64,000 nucleotides of DNA from Pirellulaceae bacterium (lineage in GTDB: Bacteria; Planctomycetota; Planctomycetia; Pirellulales; Pirellulaceae). The stretch spans positions 261,746 through 325,745 of the forward strand of contig JAGYIQ010000003.1 of NCBI GenBank assembly GCA_018402565.1. The letters are read 5' to 3'. Of the stretch, positions 26,061-34,853 are shown one piece after another (position 1 is the stretch's first letter; each line of letters begins with the position of its first letter). Under the pieces are notes generated by a model. The model was not told the origin of the DNA. It ran no database searches and worked only from the letters and a program-made list of their open reading frames with translations. Position numbers and translations under genes: made by a program.

Positions 26061-29000
26061 ATGAAACGCTCCCTCATTGATTTGATTACGTCAACCGATT
26101 CGGACGTGCGCGACTTGTCGTTGGAGTCTCAGGTGCAAGCCTACGACCTGCCGGCGCTCTTGCACGAGACGCAAGCGTTGGACCACTTTCGCCGGGAACG
26201 CGAGAACCTGTACGAGCGGGTGCGGGCTCTGTTCTTTCTCTATGCCCTGCATCGCTTTCACCTGCCGACGCGACTGAGCCCCTTTGCCTCCGGCCGGATC
26301 CCGTTTGCGGGATATCAACATTTTTTGCAGCGTCGCTTCAATGAGGCGGTCGACGTGTTTTTGGCAGAGCAGCAGGCAGAGGGTCCCAGCCTGGCGCTGT
26401 GCAGCGCCTTGGCCGCCGCCTACCATCGCCTGGCCTTTCAGACGCTGGCCGACCAAGTGCGCCGCAGTGTTAGGACCGTGGCCGGCAATCGCTGGATGTT
26501 TCGCACCGGGCACCCGGACGAACTGCCGCTGCAAATCCGCTCCGAACTGCGGCAGCGTCACGAACACTCGGGGTATCCCCTGTTGCGGGAGCGGACGTCG
26601 GTCCGCATGGATTTTTCGCACAGCGCCTGGAGCGACATCTTCTTTCTCGGCATGGATTACCCGCAGGGCGCCAAGGTCATCAACGCCTCGGTCAATCTGG
26701 CGGTGCAGGGTCGGCATCAACAGCCGGAACCACCGCTGGACTGCACGCTGCGAGTGATCGATCGACCGGTCTTGCGCTTGGTCAGCATCGACTTGAATGC
26801 CGTGGTCGAGATCCAACAGGTGGGGCAAGTGTTCGACTTTGCCGCCGATTATCTGGGGCTACTCAAGGCGGCCGTGATCGCTGCCGGCTTGGTCCCCGCG
26901 GGGTTGGAAGGTTACCAAGCCAGCATCGAGGCGGTCCTGCGGCCGTTGGTGGGACCGGGCTTGGGGTTGGAGATCGTCAGCCGAGTGAACGACATTCCCA
27001 AGGGATCGCGGTTGGCGGTCTCCACGAATTTGCTCGGAGGTCTGATCGCCCTGTGCATGCGGGCCACGGGACAAGTTTCAGCATTGACCGGACCGTTGAC
27101 CGAGGCCGATCGCCGGATCGTGGCCGCGCGCGCGATTCTGGGCGAATGGCTGGGTGGCTCCGGCGGGGGGTGGCAGGACAGCGGCGGTATCTGGCCGGGC
27201 ATCAAGCTGATTCAAGGCTGCGTGGCCAGCGAGACGGACCCCGAGTACGGCGTCAGCCGCGGTCGCCTGTTGCCCCAGCATACCGTGTTCGATCATCAGA
27301 CCGTGTCGGCGGAAACTCGGCAACGGCTGCAAGACAGTCTGGTCTTGGTACACGGTGGCATGGCGCAAAACGTTGGCCCGATCCTGGAGATGGTGACGGA
27401 GAAGTACTTGTTGCGGAGCGGACCGGAGTGGCAGGCGCGACAACAGGCCATCGGCCTGCTGGATCAGATCACGCAGTCGCTGCGCCAAGGCGATATCCGC
27501 GCGATCGGGCAAGCCACCGACCATAACTTTGCCGGCCCGCTGCAACAGATCATTCCCTGGTGCACGAATCTGTACACCGAGCGGCTGATCGAGCGCTGCC
27601 GCAAACAGTACGGCGCGGACTTCTGGGGCTTCTGGATGTTGGGCGGCATGGCGGGTGGCGGCATGGGCTTCATCTTCAATCCGACCTGCCGCACGGCGGC
27701 TCGCCAATGGCTGTGGCAGGTCATGCAAGACACCAAACGCGAGCTCGAACACGCCTTGCCCTTCGCCATGGATCCCGTGGTGTACGACTTCGAAATCAAC
27801 GACCATGGCACGCAGGCCCAACTCCTGCCCGGTGGCGAGTATCCGCCCGGCTATTACCCGTTGTTGGTACCCCACTGGCTGCGGCAAGACGTGCAGAGCC
27901 TGTCGCCCGAGACCCAAGCCGAACTGGAACGCGTGGGCCAACGGTGCCGCGACTCGGAGTCGAACTTGGCCAATCAGTTGATCGGCAAGATTCTCCCCGG
28001 CCACTCCACCACAGCGGATTCGCGACAATCGCTGAGTGAGTTGTTGCAGGCCAATGGCTTCGATCCCGTGGCCCATCAACAGTTGCGGGAAGATCTGCTG
28101 GCGGGGCGACTGGGCTTGGCGCAAAATCTACTCCCGGCGGCCACCACCATCAGCGACGTGGCACCCGAGGATGTGATCGATTGCCGCGAGGGGGTTTCGG
28201 CCCAAATGGAGGCCCTGGGCCGCGCGGCCATCGCCGCTGGCCAAGTGGCGGTCGTGACGCTGGCGGCCGGGGTCGGTAGCCGTTGGACCCAGGGCGCCGG
28301 CGTGGTCAAAGCCCTGCACCCATTTGTGCGAATGGCTGGCACACATCGTTCGTTTCTCGACATCCATTGGGCCAAGTCCCAACAGGTCGGCCGACTGCAT
28401 GGCCGGACGCCGCTGCACATCGTGACGACCGGCTACCTGACCGAGGGTCCCATTCGCGCCGCGGTGCAACGCTGGCAGGCGGGAGGCGGGACGGAGCGGA
28501 CGCCCGTGATCGTGTCGCCTGGCCGCAGCGTGGGCTTGCGGATGGTACCCACCATTCGCGATCTGCGTTTCGCTTGGGAGGAAATGCCGCAACAAGTTTT
28601 GGACCAACAACAACAAAAGGTGCGGCAGAGTCTTCGAGCCGCATTGTTGAATTGGGCTGGGCAAGTTGGCGAAGCGACCGACTACGTCGACAATCTCCCC
28701 AGCCAATGCCTGCACCCGGTGGGCCACTGGTACGAGGTCCCCAACCTGTTGCTCAACGGCGTGCTGGGCCAATGCCTGCAACAGCAGCCGCAACTGAAGT
28801 ACCTGCTGCTGCACAACGTCGACACGTTGGGTGCCACCGTCGATCCTGGCATGCTGGGCACCCACATGCACAGCGGCGCGTGCCTGTCGATCGAAGTCAT
28901 CACTCGGCGGATGGAGGATCGCGGCGGTGGCTTGGCGCGCGTCAACGGTCGACCACGCCTAGTCGAGGGCTTGGCGATGCCCAACGAAGAGGACGAATTT

Positions 29001-29378
29001 TCGCTGACGTACTACAACTCCATGACGACCTGGATCGACATCGATCAACTGCTGGGCCTGTTTGGCTTGTCCCGCCAGTCGCTCTTGGAGCCGAGCCGCG
29101 TTCTGCCGGCGGTCCGACAATTTGCCCGCCGGCTGCCGACCTACATTACATTAAAGGACGTCAAGAAACGCTGGGGGAACGGCCAAGAGGACGTGTTCCC
29201 CGTCTGTCAGTTTGAGAAGCTGTGGGGCGACATGACGGCCCTGCCGGAAGTCGATTGCCGTTACTTGGCCGTGCCCACCTGGCGCGGACAACAACTTAAA
29301 GATCCCGCCCAATTGGACGGTTGGCTGCGCGATGGCAGCGCGGCTCAGATCCAGAGCCTGTGCGATTTTGGCTCGTAA
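26061..29378 (+). CDS. GHMP sugar kinase fused to UDPGP-type sugar pyrophosphorylase
   Basis: A 1105-residue two-domain enzyme. The N-terminal part is a GHMP kinase of the fucokinase/heptose kinase type: RMDFSHSAWSDIFFLG (182-197), the ATP loop PKGSRLAVSTN (313-323), GGGWQDSGGIWPG (368-380) and the C-terminal LGGMAGGGMGFIF (527-539). The C-terminal part is a UDPGP-like nucleotidyltransferase with LAAGVGSRW (734-742), LLHNVDTLGATVDPG and LARVNGRPRLVEG. The order is the reverse of bacterial FKP, where the pyrophosphorylase comes first. It could phosphorylate a free sugar at C1 and convert it to a nucleotide sugar. The substrate cannot be read; a GalU-like gene precedes it. Confidence 0.75.
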   Translation: MKRSLIDLITSTDSDVRDLSLESQVQAYDLPALLHETQALDHFRRERENLYERVRALFFLYALHRFHLPTRLSPFASGRIPFAGYQHFLQRRFNEAVDVFLAEQQAEGPSLALCSALAAAYHRLAFQTLADQVRRSVRTVAGNRWMFRTGHPDELPLQIRSELRQRHEHSGYPLLRERTSVRMDFSHSAWSDIFFLGMDYPQGAKVINASVNLAVQGRHQQPEPPLDCTLRVIDRPVLRLVSIDLNAVVEIQQVGQVFDFAADYLGLLKAAVIAAGLVPAGLEGYQASIEAVLRPLVGPGLGLEIVSRVNDIPKGSRLAVSTNLLGGLIALCMRATGQVSALTGPLTEADRRIVAARAILGEWLGGSGGGWQDSGGIWPGIKLIQGCVASETDPEYGVSRGRLLPQHTVFDHQTVSAETRQRLQDSLVLVHGGMAQNVGPILEMVTEKYLLRSGPEWQARQQAIGLLDQITQSLRQGDIRAIGQATDHNFAGPLQQIIPWCTNLYTERLIERCRKQYGADFWGFWMLGGMAGGGMGFIFNPTCRTAARQWLWQVMQDTKRELEHALPFAMDPVVYDFEINDHGTQAQLLPGGEYPPGYYPLLVPHWLRQDVQSLSPETQAELERVGQRCRDSESNLANQLIGKILPGHSTTADSRQSLSELLQANGFDPVAHQQLREDLLAGRLGLAQNLLPAATTISDVAPEDVIDCREGVSAQMEALGRAAIAAGQVAVVTLAAGVGSRWTQGAGVVKALHPFVRMAGTHRSFLDIHWAKSQQVGRLHGRTPLHIVTTGYLTEGPIRAAVQRWQAGGGTERTPVIVSPGRSVGLRMVPTIRDLRFAWEEMPQQVLDQQQQKVRQSLRAALLNWAGQVGEATDYVDNLPSQCLHPVGHWYEVPNLLLNGVLGQCLQQQPQLKYLLLHNVDTLGATVDPGMLGTHMHSGACLSIEVITRRMEDRGGGLARVNGRPRLVEGLAMPNEEDEFSLTYYNSMTTWIDIDQLLGLFGLSRQSLLEPSRVLPAVRQFARRLPTYITLKDVKKRWGNGQEDVFPVCQFEKLWGDMTALPEVDCRYLAVPTWRGQQLKDPAQLDGWLRDGSAAQIQSLCDFGS

Positions 29379-29473
29379 AGCTTGCTCCAAGGCTGGAAGT
29401 GGGTAAGATTCAAGGGTGCTGGCGATTCGCCTTGAACCGTTTACCTGGCTCTCCCACTCCGAGGTCTTGCGTC

Positions 29474-30841
29474 ATGCCAACTCCCAACACCCCGAGTCCC
29501 ACGGGTCCCAACACCCCGCGTCCCGCGGGTTCCACTACCCGTCGTCGCTTCCTGCAAACGCTCGGGGCGACCGGAACCGCGGGAGCGATAGCGTTGCCCA
29601 CGATCGTGCCGGCCCACGTCTTGGGTCGTCCGGGCGCGGCGGCCGCTGCGGTGCCGCCCAGCGAGCAGATCAATCTGGGGGTGATCGGATTGGGCCCACG
29701 GGGGACTTACGACCTGCGAGCCATGCTGCCGCTGCCCCAAGTCCGCTGCGTGGCGGTGGCGGAGGTCCAGGCCAAACGTCGCGAGGCGGCGCGAGCACTG
29801 CTCAACGCACATCCGGGTCAAGGTCGCTGCGAGTTCATCCGCGACTTCCGCACCTTGTTGGACCGCCGCGAGATCGATGCGGTGTTGATCGCGACCGGCG
29901 ATCGCTGGCATGCCCGGGCCGCGATTTTGGCCGCGGAAGCTGGCAAAGATGTTTATTGCGAAAAGCCTTGCGGCATCACGATGGCCTTGTGCGAGGAGAT
30001 CGCGACGGTCTTTCAACGCACGGGTCGCGTTTTCCAAGCGGGCACCCAGCGCCGCAGTGTGCCCAATTTCCAACAAGCCGTGCAGTTGGCCCAGACCGGT
30101 CGACTGGGCAAGTTGGAGGCCCTGTATGCCTCGGTTTACATTCCGACGCTGGACAACGCTTGGTTGCCCGGGCAGCCGACGCCGGCTGAAAACGAGGTCG
30201 ATTGGAACCTGTGGTTGGGCCCCGCGGCGTGGCGTCCCTACAACGAGCAATACGTCAATGGCGGCTGGCGTGGCTACTTCGACTTTGATTCGGGGGCCCG
30301 CTTGTTGGACTGGGGAGCCCACACCGGCGATCTCTGCCAATGGGCCAATCAAGCCGACGAGACTGTGCCGACGCGGTACGAGCCGCAAGCCGATCGGATT
30401 GTCTGCCACTACGAAAATGGCGTGCAACTGATCTTCGACTTTATCGCGGATCCGTTTGGTGATCGCGGGCCCAAGTGGATCTCGCGACTGGGGACCTGCC
30501 CCGTGAGATTTGTCGGCAGTGAGGGCTCGGTTGAAACGGGCGACAGCGGCGAAACCGTGGTCTCGAGCGATGCACTGCGGGCCCAGCTCAGTCCCACCGC
30601 CCAACGCGTGCAGGGGCTGGATGTGACCGCCCACGCGGAGGATTTCTTTCAAGCGGTCAAGACGCGACAAGCCACTGCGGCCAATCCCGCCGTGATGCGG
30701 AACTCGCATGTGACCTGCCATGCGGCGGCCATCGCCTGGATGTTGCAGCGGCCACTGCAACTGGCCCCCACGACCTTCCAGTTCGTGGGTGACGACGAAG
30801 CCAATCGATTGCGATCCCGCGCGGAGCGGCAGTGGGCCTAA
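29474..30841 (+). CDS. Tat-exported Gfo/Idh/MocA-family oxidoreductase
   Basis: A 455-residue protein from the ATG at 29474 (the frame opens earlier, but the signal peptide starts here). The Tat motif is TRRRFLQTLG, followed by a hydrophobic stretch to AHVLG. The Rossmann domain begins NLGVIGLGPRGTYDL, with VRCVAVAEV, DAVLIATGDRWHARAAILA and GKDVYCEKPCG (the EKP motif). The substrate domain contains FQAGTQRRSVPNF and LLDWGAHTGDLCQW. The family uses NAD(P) on sugars, which would be bound before export. The stop overlaps the start of the exporter gene by one base. Confidence 0.92.
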   Translation: MPTPNTPSPTGPNTPRPAGSTTRRRFLQTLGATGTAGAIALPTIVPAHVLGRPGAAAAAVPPSEQINLGVIGLGPRGTYDLRAMLPLPQVRCVAVAEVQAKRREAARALLNAHPGQGRCEFIRDFRTLLDRREIDAVLIATGDRWHARAAILAAEAGKDVYCEKPCGITMALCEEIATVFQRTGRVFQAGTQRRSVPNFQQAVQLAQTGRLGKLEALYASVYIPTLDNAWLPGQPTPAENEVDWNLWLGPAAWRPYNEQYVNGGWRGYFDFDSGARLLDWGAHTGDLCQWANQADETVPTRYEPQADRIVCHYENGVQLIFDFIADPFGDRGPKWISRLGTCPVRFVGSEGSVETGDSGETVVSSDALRAQLSPTAQRVQGLDVTAHAEDFFQAVKTRQATAANPAVMRNSHVTCHAAAIAWMLQRPLQLAPTTFQFVGDDEANRLRSRAERQWA

Positions 30842-33378
30842 TGGACCAACACGCCCACGATTCGGATCGGGAGCCCGATGCCGGGCCAACCGCGCCACCG
30901 CTGCGCGAGGGCCCGGCCACGATCGACAAAGTCAGGCTGTCCGATCGGATCGCCGGCTGGGTTGTCGCCGCGCGGTGGTGGGGACTGGGCCTGGGGGTCC
31001 TGCTGTGGCTGCTGACCCTGATGGGGCAGCCGACTGGAACGGTGGGGCGGTCGGTCGAGCAATTGTTTGGGACGCAAGATCCCTCGGTGGCCGACTATCA
31101 ACAGATCAAGGCGATCTTTGGAGATCGCGAGACCGTGTTGGTGGTGTACCGCGATCGCGAGTTGTTCGACCCCAGTGGCCGCGGGCTGCGACGGATGCGG
31201 GAGCTGGCCCAGTCGCTGACGGAACTGCCCCAGGTCGAAGAGGTCCTCAGCTTGGATCGCCTGGAGGGCACGTTGCGGCTGATCTCGGCCCTGGTGTATC
31301 CCGGCAGCACCGCCGAATGGGCCTTGTTGGATCCGCAGAACGAAATCGCTCGCAACCTGCTGACCACGTTTGACGGCTGGACCCACCGCCGCGACAACGA
31401 CCTGGCAGTGCTGGTCTGCCTCCTGGGTTCGCCGGCCAAACAGGCCAACCCGGATCAGACGCGGCAGACCATCGCGGAACTGCGGCAGCGCATCGGCTCG
31501 TTGCCCGAGGCGCACGTGGTGGGCGAGCCAGTCATGGTGGAAGACGCCCTGGAATACCTGCGTCGAGACGGGCTGTGGTTGCAGTTCGGCAGCATGACGC
31601 TGCTGGGCTTGGTTATCTTGTTGGTGCTGCGAACCATCAAGTGGTTGCTGGTAGCGGCCGTGGTGGTGGGCTGGAGTCAGATGGTGACGCAGGGCCTGCT
31701 GGCCTGGCTGGGCTTCCAACAATCGATGATCAGTTCGCTGTTGGGCTCGATCATCACGGTGATCGGCGTGGCCACGACCGTGCATTTGGTCGTCCGCTAT
31801 CGCATGCATCGCGCGGCCGGCGACGAGCGGCAGGAGGCGATGCGGCGGACGATGGTTGGTCTATTGCCGCCTATTTTTTGGGCCTGCTTGACCGACGCGG
31901 CTGGCTTTGCGTCCCTGGCCATCGCCCGCGTCAGTGCCGTGCAGGAGTTTGGCCTGATGATGGGGTTGGCCAGCTTGGTGACCCTGGCGTCGGTCTGTCT
32001 GTTGGCCCCGGGCCTGATCCTCTGGGGACCGCGAGATTTGATCGTCACGGGTGGGTTGGGTCAATCGCGCGTCGAGTCGGGTTTGGCAACGATCCTGCAC
32101 CGCGTGCGGCGTTATCCCGGTTGGGTCTGCGGCTTGACGCTCCTGGGCTGTGGCGTGGCCTCCAGCGGCTTTTACTTCGCCCGAGTTGAAACCGACTTCA
32201 CCAAAAACTTCCGCCCGGGAACGCCGATCCTAGCCGGTTATCACTTTGCCGAGAACGAATTCGGCGGCGCGGGACTGATCGAGATTGCCGTGCGGACCCC
32301 ACCCGCATTGGAGCGTCGCTTCCTGGAGCGTATCGCCGATTTCCAGGATCGGCTGCGGGGCCTGACGGTGCCGCCGGACCCCGAGCACAACGCGGCCGAG
32401 ACCGCTGCCGACCACGCGAGTATTCCCGCAGAGCCCGCCTTGGCCAAGGTCATCTCCTTGGTCGACGTGTGGTTGGTCACCCGGCAGTTCGCCGCCCTGA
32501 GACTGCTGCCTCCCGACACAGTGGTCAGCTTCATGCGGCAGGTCTTGCCGCAATTTACCAACCATTGGTACCAATGGGATGCCGAGCAGAAGCGAGGTTA
32601 CTTGCGGTTGTTCGCGCGGACCAAGCAGCAGCAGTCGGCCGCCCAAAAACGGGCTCTGATCCAGCAGATTCAAGGCCTGGCGGAAGAGGCTTTTGGGGAC
32701 GCGGCGGCGACCGGCATCGTCGAACGGCCGAACGCTGCTCGTGGCACGCCGCCCGCCACTGCGCCCACCACTGCCGCCGAGCCCGCGGATGCCACGTCTT
32801 CCGCCAACCGTTCGGCCCCGCCCTATCTGGTCTCGGGGCTGTTTGTGCTCCTGTCGCGAATCGTGGATTCGTTGCTGGACGACCACCTGCTGACCACCAC
32901 GGTGGCGGTGGGCACCATCGCCGCATTGATGGTTTTAGCCTTGGGAAGCCTGCGGTTGGCCATCATAGGAATGCTGCCGAATATTCTGCCTATTTTTGTT
33001 TTACTGGGCGGCTTGGGTTGGCTGGGTGTGCCGATCAACATGGGGGTCGCCATGATCGCCGCCGTGAGCATCGGCCTGAGTGTCGACAGCTCGATTCACT
33101 ACCTGTGGGTCGTGGCCCAAGGTGGCGACAAGGGTCGCGGCGGGGAATCGCAGGCGATCGGCTGGGCCCAACAGCGGATCGGCACCGCCCTGACTTATTC
33201 CACCGTGGCGCTGGTCGTGGGCTTTGTCAGCTTGACCAGCAGCCAATTTGTGCCGACGATCTATTTTGGGGGCTTGGTGAGTGCCGCCATGTTGGGTGGC
33301 TGGTTCGGGAACGTGGTGCTGCTGCCGGCCCTGTTGGCGTTGAGCAGCCCGCCCTGTGCAGAGGAAGGGAACGGATGA
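30841..33378 (+). CDS. RND-superfamily (MMPL-like) transporter
   Basis: An 845-residue inner-membrane protein from the ATG at 30841 (TAATG junction with the previous gene). It has the RND two-half layout. One helix near the N-terminus (LGLGVLLWLLTLMG) is followed by a periplasmic loop. A block of helices runs from GLVILLVLRTIKWLLVAAVVV to LLAPGLILWG. After a second helix-loop comes a second block, from TTVAVGTIAALMVLALGSLRLAII through IAAVSIGLSVDSSIHYLW to the end. A variable Pro/Ala/Thr-rich segment lies near 620-660. The substrate is unknown; hopanoid or lipid export is typical of relatives. Confidence 0.9.
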   Translation: MDQHAHDSDREPDAGPTAPPLREGPATIDKVRLSDRIAGWVVAARWWGLGLGVLLWLLTLMGQPTGTVGRSVEQLFGTQDPSVADYQQIKAIFGDRETVLVVYRDRELFDPSGRGLRRMRELAQSLTELPQVEEVLSLDRLEGTLRLISALVYPGSTAEWALLDPQNEIARNLLTTFDGWTHRRDNDLAVLVCLLGSPAKQANPDQTRQTIAELRQRIGSLPEAHVVGEPVMVEDALEYLRRDGLWLQFGSMTLLGLVILLVLRTIKWLLVAAVVVGWSQMVTQGLLAWLGFQQSMISSLLGSIITVIGVATTVHLVVRYRMHRAAGDERQEAMRRTMVGLLPPIFWACLTDAAGFASLAIARVSAVQEFGLMMGLASLVTLASVCLLAPGLILWGPRDLIVTGGLGQSRVESGLATILHRVRRYPGWVCGLTLLGCGVASSGFYFARVETDFTKNFRPGTPILAGYHFAENEFGGAGLIEIAVRTPPALERRFLERIADFQDRLRGLTVPPDPEHNAAETAADHASIPAEPALAKVISLVDVWLVTRQFAALRLLPPDTVVSFMRQVLPQFTNHWYQWDAEQKRGYLRLFARTKQQQSAAQKRALIQQIQGLAEEAFGDAAATGIVERPNAARGTPPATAPTTAAEPADATSSANRSAPPYLVSGLFVLLSRIVDSLLDDHLLTTTVAVGTIAALMVLALGSLRLAIIGMLPNILPIFVLLGGLGWLGVPINMGVAMIAAVSIGLSVDSSIHYLWVVAQGGDKGRGGESQAIGWAQQRIGTALTYSTVALVVGFVSLTSSQFVPTIYFGGLVSAAMLGGWFGNVVLLPALLALSSPPCAEEGNG

Positions 33379-34583
33379 ACGGGCCACTGGCCGGATTGCT
33401 GGTCTTGACCGGAGCCATCGCGACGCACTTGGCGGCCTCCAGCGGTACCGTGTTGGAGTCGGCCGGCGGCGTGTTGGAGTCGGCCGGCGGCGCCGTACTG
33501 GACTTGGGCCCCTTGAGCCCGCTGGCGATGTCGCCCTTTTTCGGCGTGACGGTGCTCAGCGGCTTGGCCCAATGGGAGGAGGCCGCTTGGTTGGGGCCGT
33601 GGCTCTCCGACCAGACCCTGGTGGCCAAGAGTCCCGTGTTGAAACATCCGGCCACGTTTTGGATTTTTTTGGGACTGACCTTGCTGACCAGCCTGCCGCG
33701 TTTGACCAAAGTCAGCAAACCCATCGCCCAGGCCCTGGATTGGGTCGAGAGCTACTCGGTCTTGCTCATCACCTTGGTGATCTTTGGCGTCGGTTGGGCC
33801 GCGGGCGATCCCGGGGCTCTGCAGAACGCCGGACGGGACAGTTTGGTCGCCTCAGACGGCGTCGCCCAGGCTGGCCTGCTCGCCTTGACCTGGGGCGCGG
33901 TGCTGATGGTGGTCGCGGTCATCAACTATCTCGTGGTGCACAGCGTCCGCTTCCTGTTGGAGCTCTTGGTCTGGTTGTCCCCGATACCGCTGATCGACGC
34001 CCTGTTCGATGGACTGAACAAAACCGTCTGCCTGGGACTACTCTTGCTCTACGTCGTCAGTCCCCTCCTGTCGCTGCTGTTGAACGTGGCCATCTTTGTC
34101 GCCTGCCTGTGGCTCTACGCCTGGCTCAGGCCGCGACTGGATTACCACTGGCATTTTTGGATCGAACCCTGGTGGCAGTGGTGGTTTCCCAACTATCGAG
34201 CCTTCGACGGACGACACCTGTGGTGCTTTGCTGAACAGGATTTTGGTCCGTTTCGCCGCTACGATCGATTGCAGGTCTATGCCTGGGAGGGCAAGTGGAT
34301 GATGATCCGCTACGACTGGTTCTGGCGGAAGCAAGTGCACGAGTTCACCCACGACGACCTACCGTATTTGGAGTCCAACGAGCGGAAAGTCAGCGTGGTC
34401 CTGCAGCAACAGATCCCGCTGCGACTGTCGACCCACCGCGGCTATCTGGCCTCTTTCGAACAGATCGCCGCCGGCTTGGGACTCATGACCCGCCAACGCC
34501 TGGACGAACGCCAAGCACGACTGATTCGAGCGGCCGATTCCGAGGGAGAAACCCGCGGGGACTCGGCCGCGGCACCTTGCTAA
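33375..34583 (+). CDS. multi-spanning membrane protein, unknown function
   Basis: A 402-residue protein with at least six hydrophobic segments (for example ILVIFGVGW-like and YLVVHSVRFLLELLVWLSPIPLI). It has an amphipathic C-terminal domain ending ASFEQIAAGLGLMTRQRL. I do not recognise the family. It starts with an ATGA overlap at the RND stop codon, so the two are translationally coupled and probably work together. The N-terminal SGTVLESAGGVLESAGGAV is encoded by a 21-base tandem duplication near 33450-33491. Confidence 0.75.
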   Translation: MNGPLAGLLVLTGAIATHLAASSGTVLESAGGVLESAGGAVLDLGPLSPLAMSPFFGVTVLSGLAQWEEAAWLGPWLSDQTLVAKSPVLKHPATFWIFLGLTLLTSLPRLTKVSKPIAQALDWVESYSVLLITLVIFGVGWAAGDPGALQNAGRDSLVASDGVAQAGLLALTWGAVLMVVAVINYLVVHSVRFLLELLVWLSPIPLIDALFDGLNKTVCLGLLLLYVVSPLLSLLLNVAIFVACLWLYAWLRPRLDYHWHFWIEPWWQWWFPNYRAFDGRHLWCFAEQDFGPFRRYDRLQVYAWEGKWMMIRYDWFWRKQVHEFTHDDLPYLESNERKVSVVLQQQIPLRLSTHRGYLASFEQIAAGLGLMTRQRLDERQARLIRAADSEGETRGDSAAAPC

Positions 34584-34624
34584 ACGGGCCTCCGCTCAGC
34601 TAGAATGGTCCCCAGCTTACGTCG

Positions 34625-34708
34625 GCGGGCGTGGCGGAATTGGTAGACGCGCATGGTTGAGGGCCATGTTCCCGCAAGGGAGTGGAAGTTCGAATCTTCT
34701 CGCCCGCA
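34625..34708 (+). tRNA. tRNA-Leu (anticodon GAG)
   Basis: A complete class II tRNA. The acceptor arms GCGGGCG (34625-34631) and CGCCCGC (34701-34707) pair perfectly, with discriminator A at 34708. The D-arm has TGGCGGAATTGGTAGACGC. The anticodon stem CATGG/CCATG encloses the loop TTGAGGG, giving anticodon GAG at 34659-34661, which reads CUC and CUU. A variable arm TGTTCCCGCAAGGGAGT and the T-arm GTTCGAATC follow. The 3' CCA is not encoded. Confidence 0.95.
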
Positions 34709-34710
34709 CT

Positions 34711-34776
34711 GGTCTATGTGGGGCCCCAGTCTATTGGGGCCCCAGTCTATTGGGGGTACTGGTCTATTTGGGGGCG
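34711..34776. repeat. 16-18-base tandem repeat after tRNA-Leu
   Basis: About four degenerate units of the form GTCTATTGGGGCCCCA follow the tRNA directly. The embedded GGGGCCCC palindromes could fold. It may be a minisatellite or a processing/termination region; there is no classic T-run terminator in it. Confidence 0.75.
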
Positions 34777-34853
34777 GTTCTTTCAGCACCCTTTGTTTTG
34801 TTGGGGGCGGTTTGTTTCCGACCCGTGCTACTCGACTGACTACAGCGATCGTC

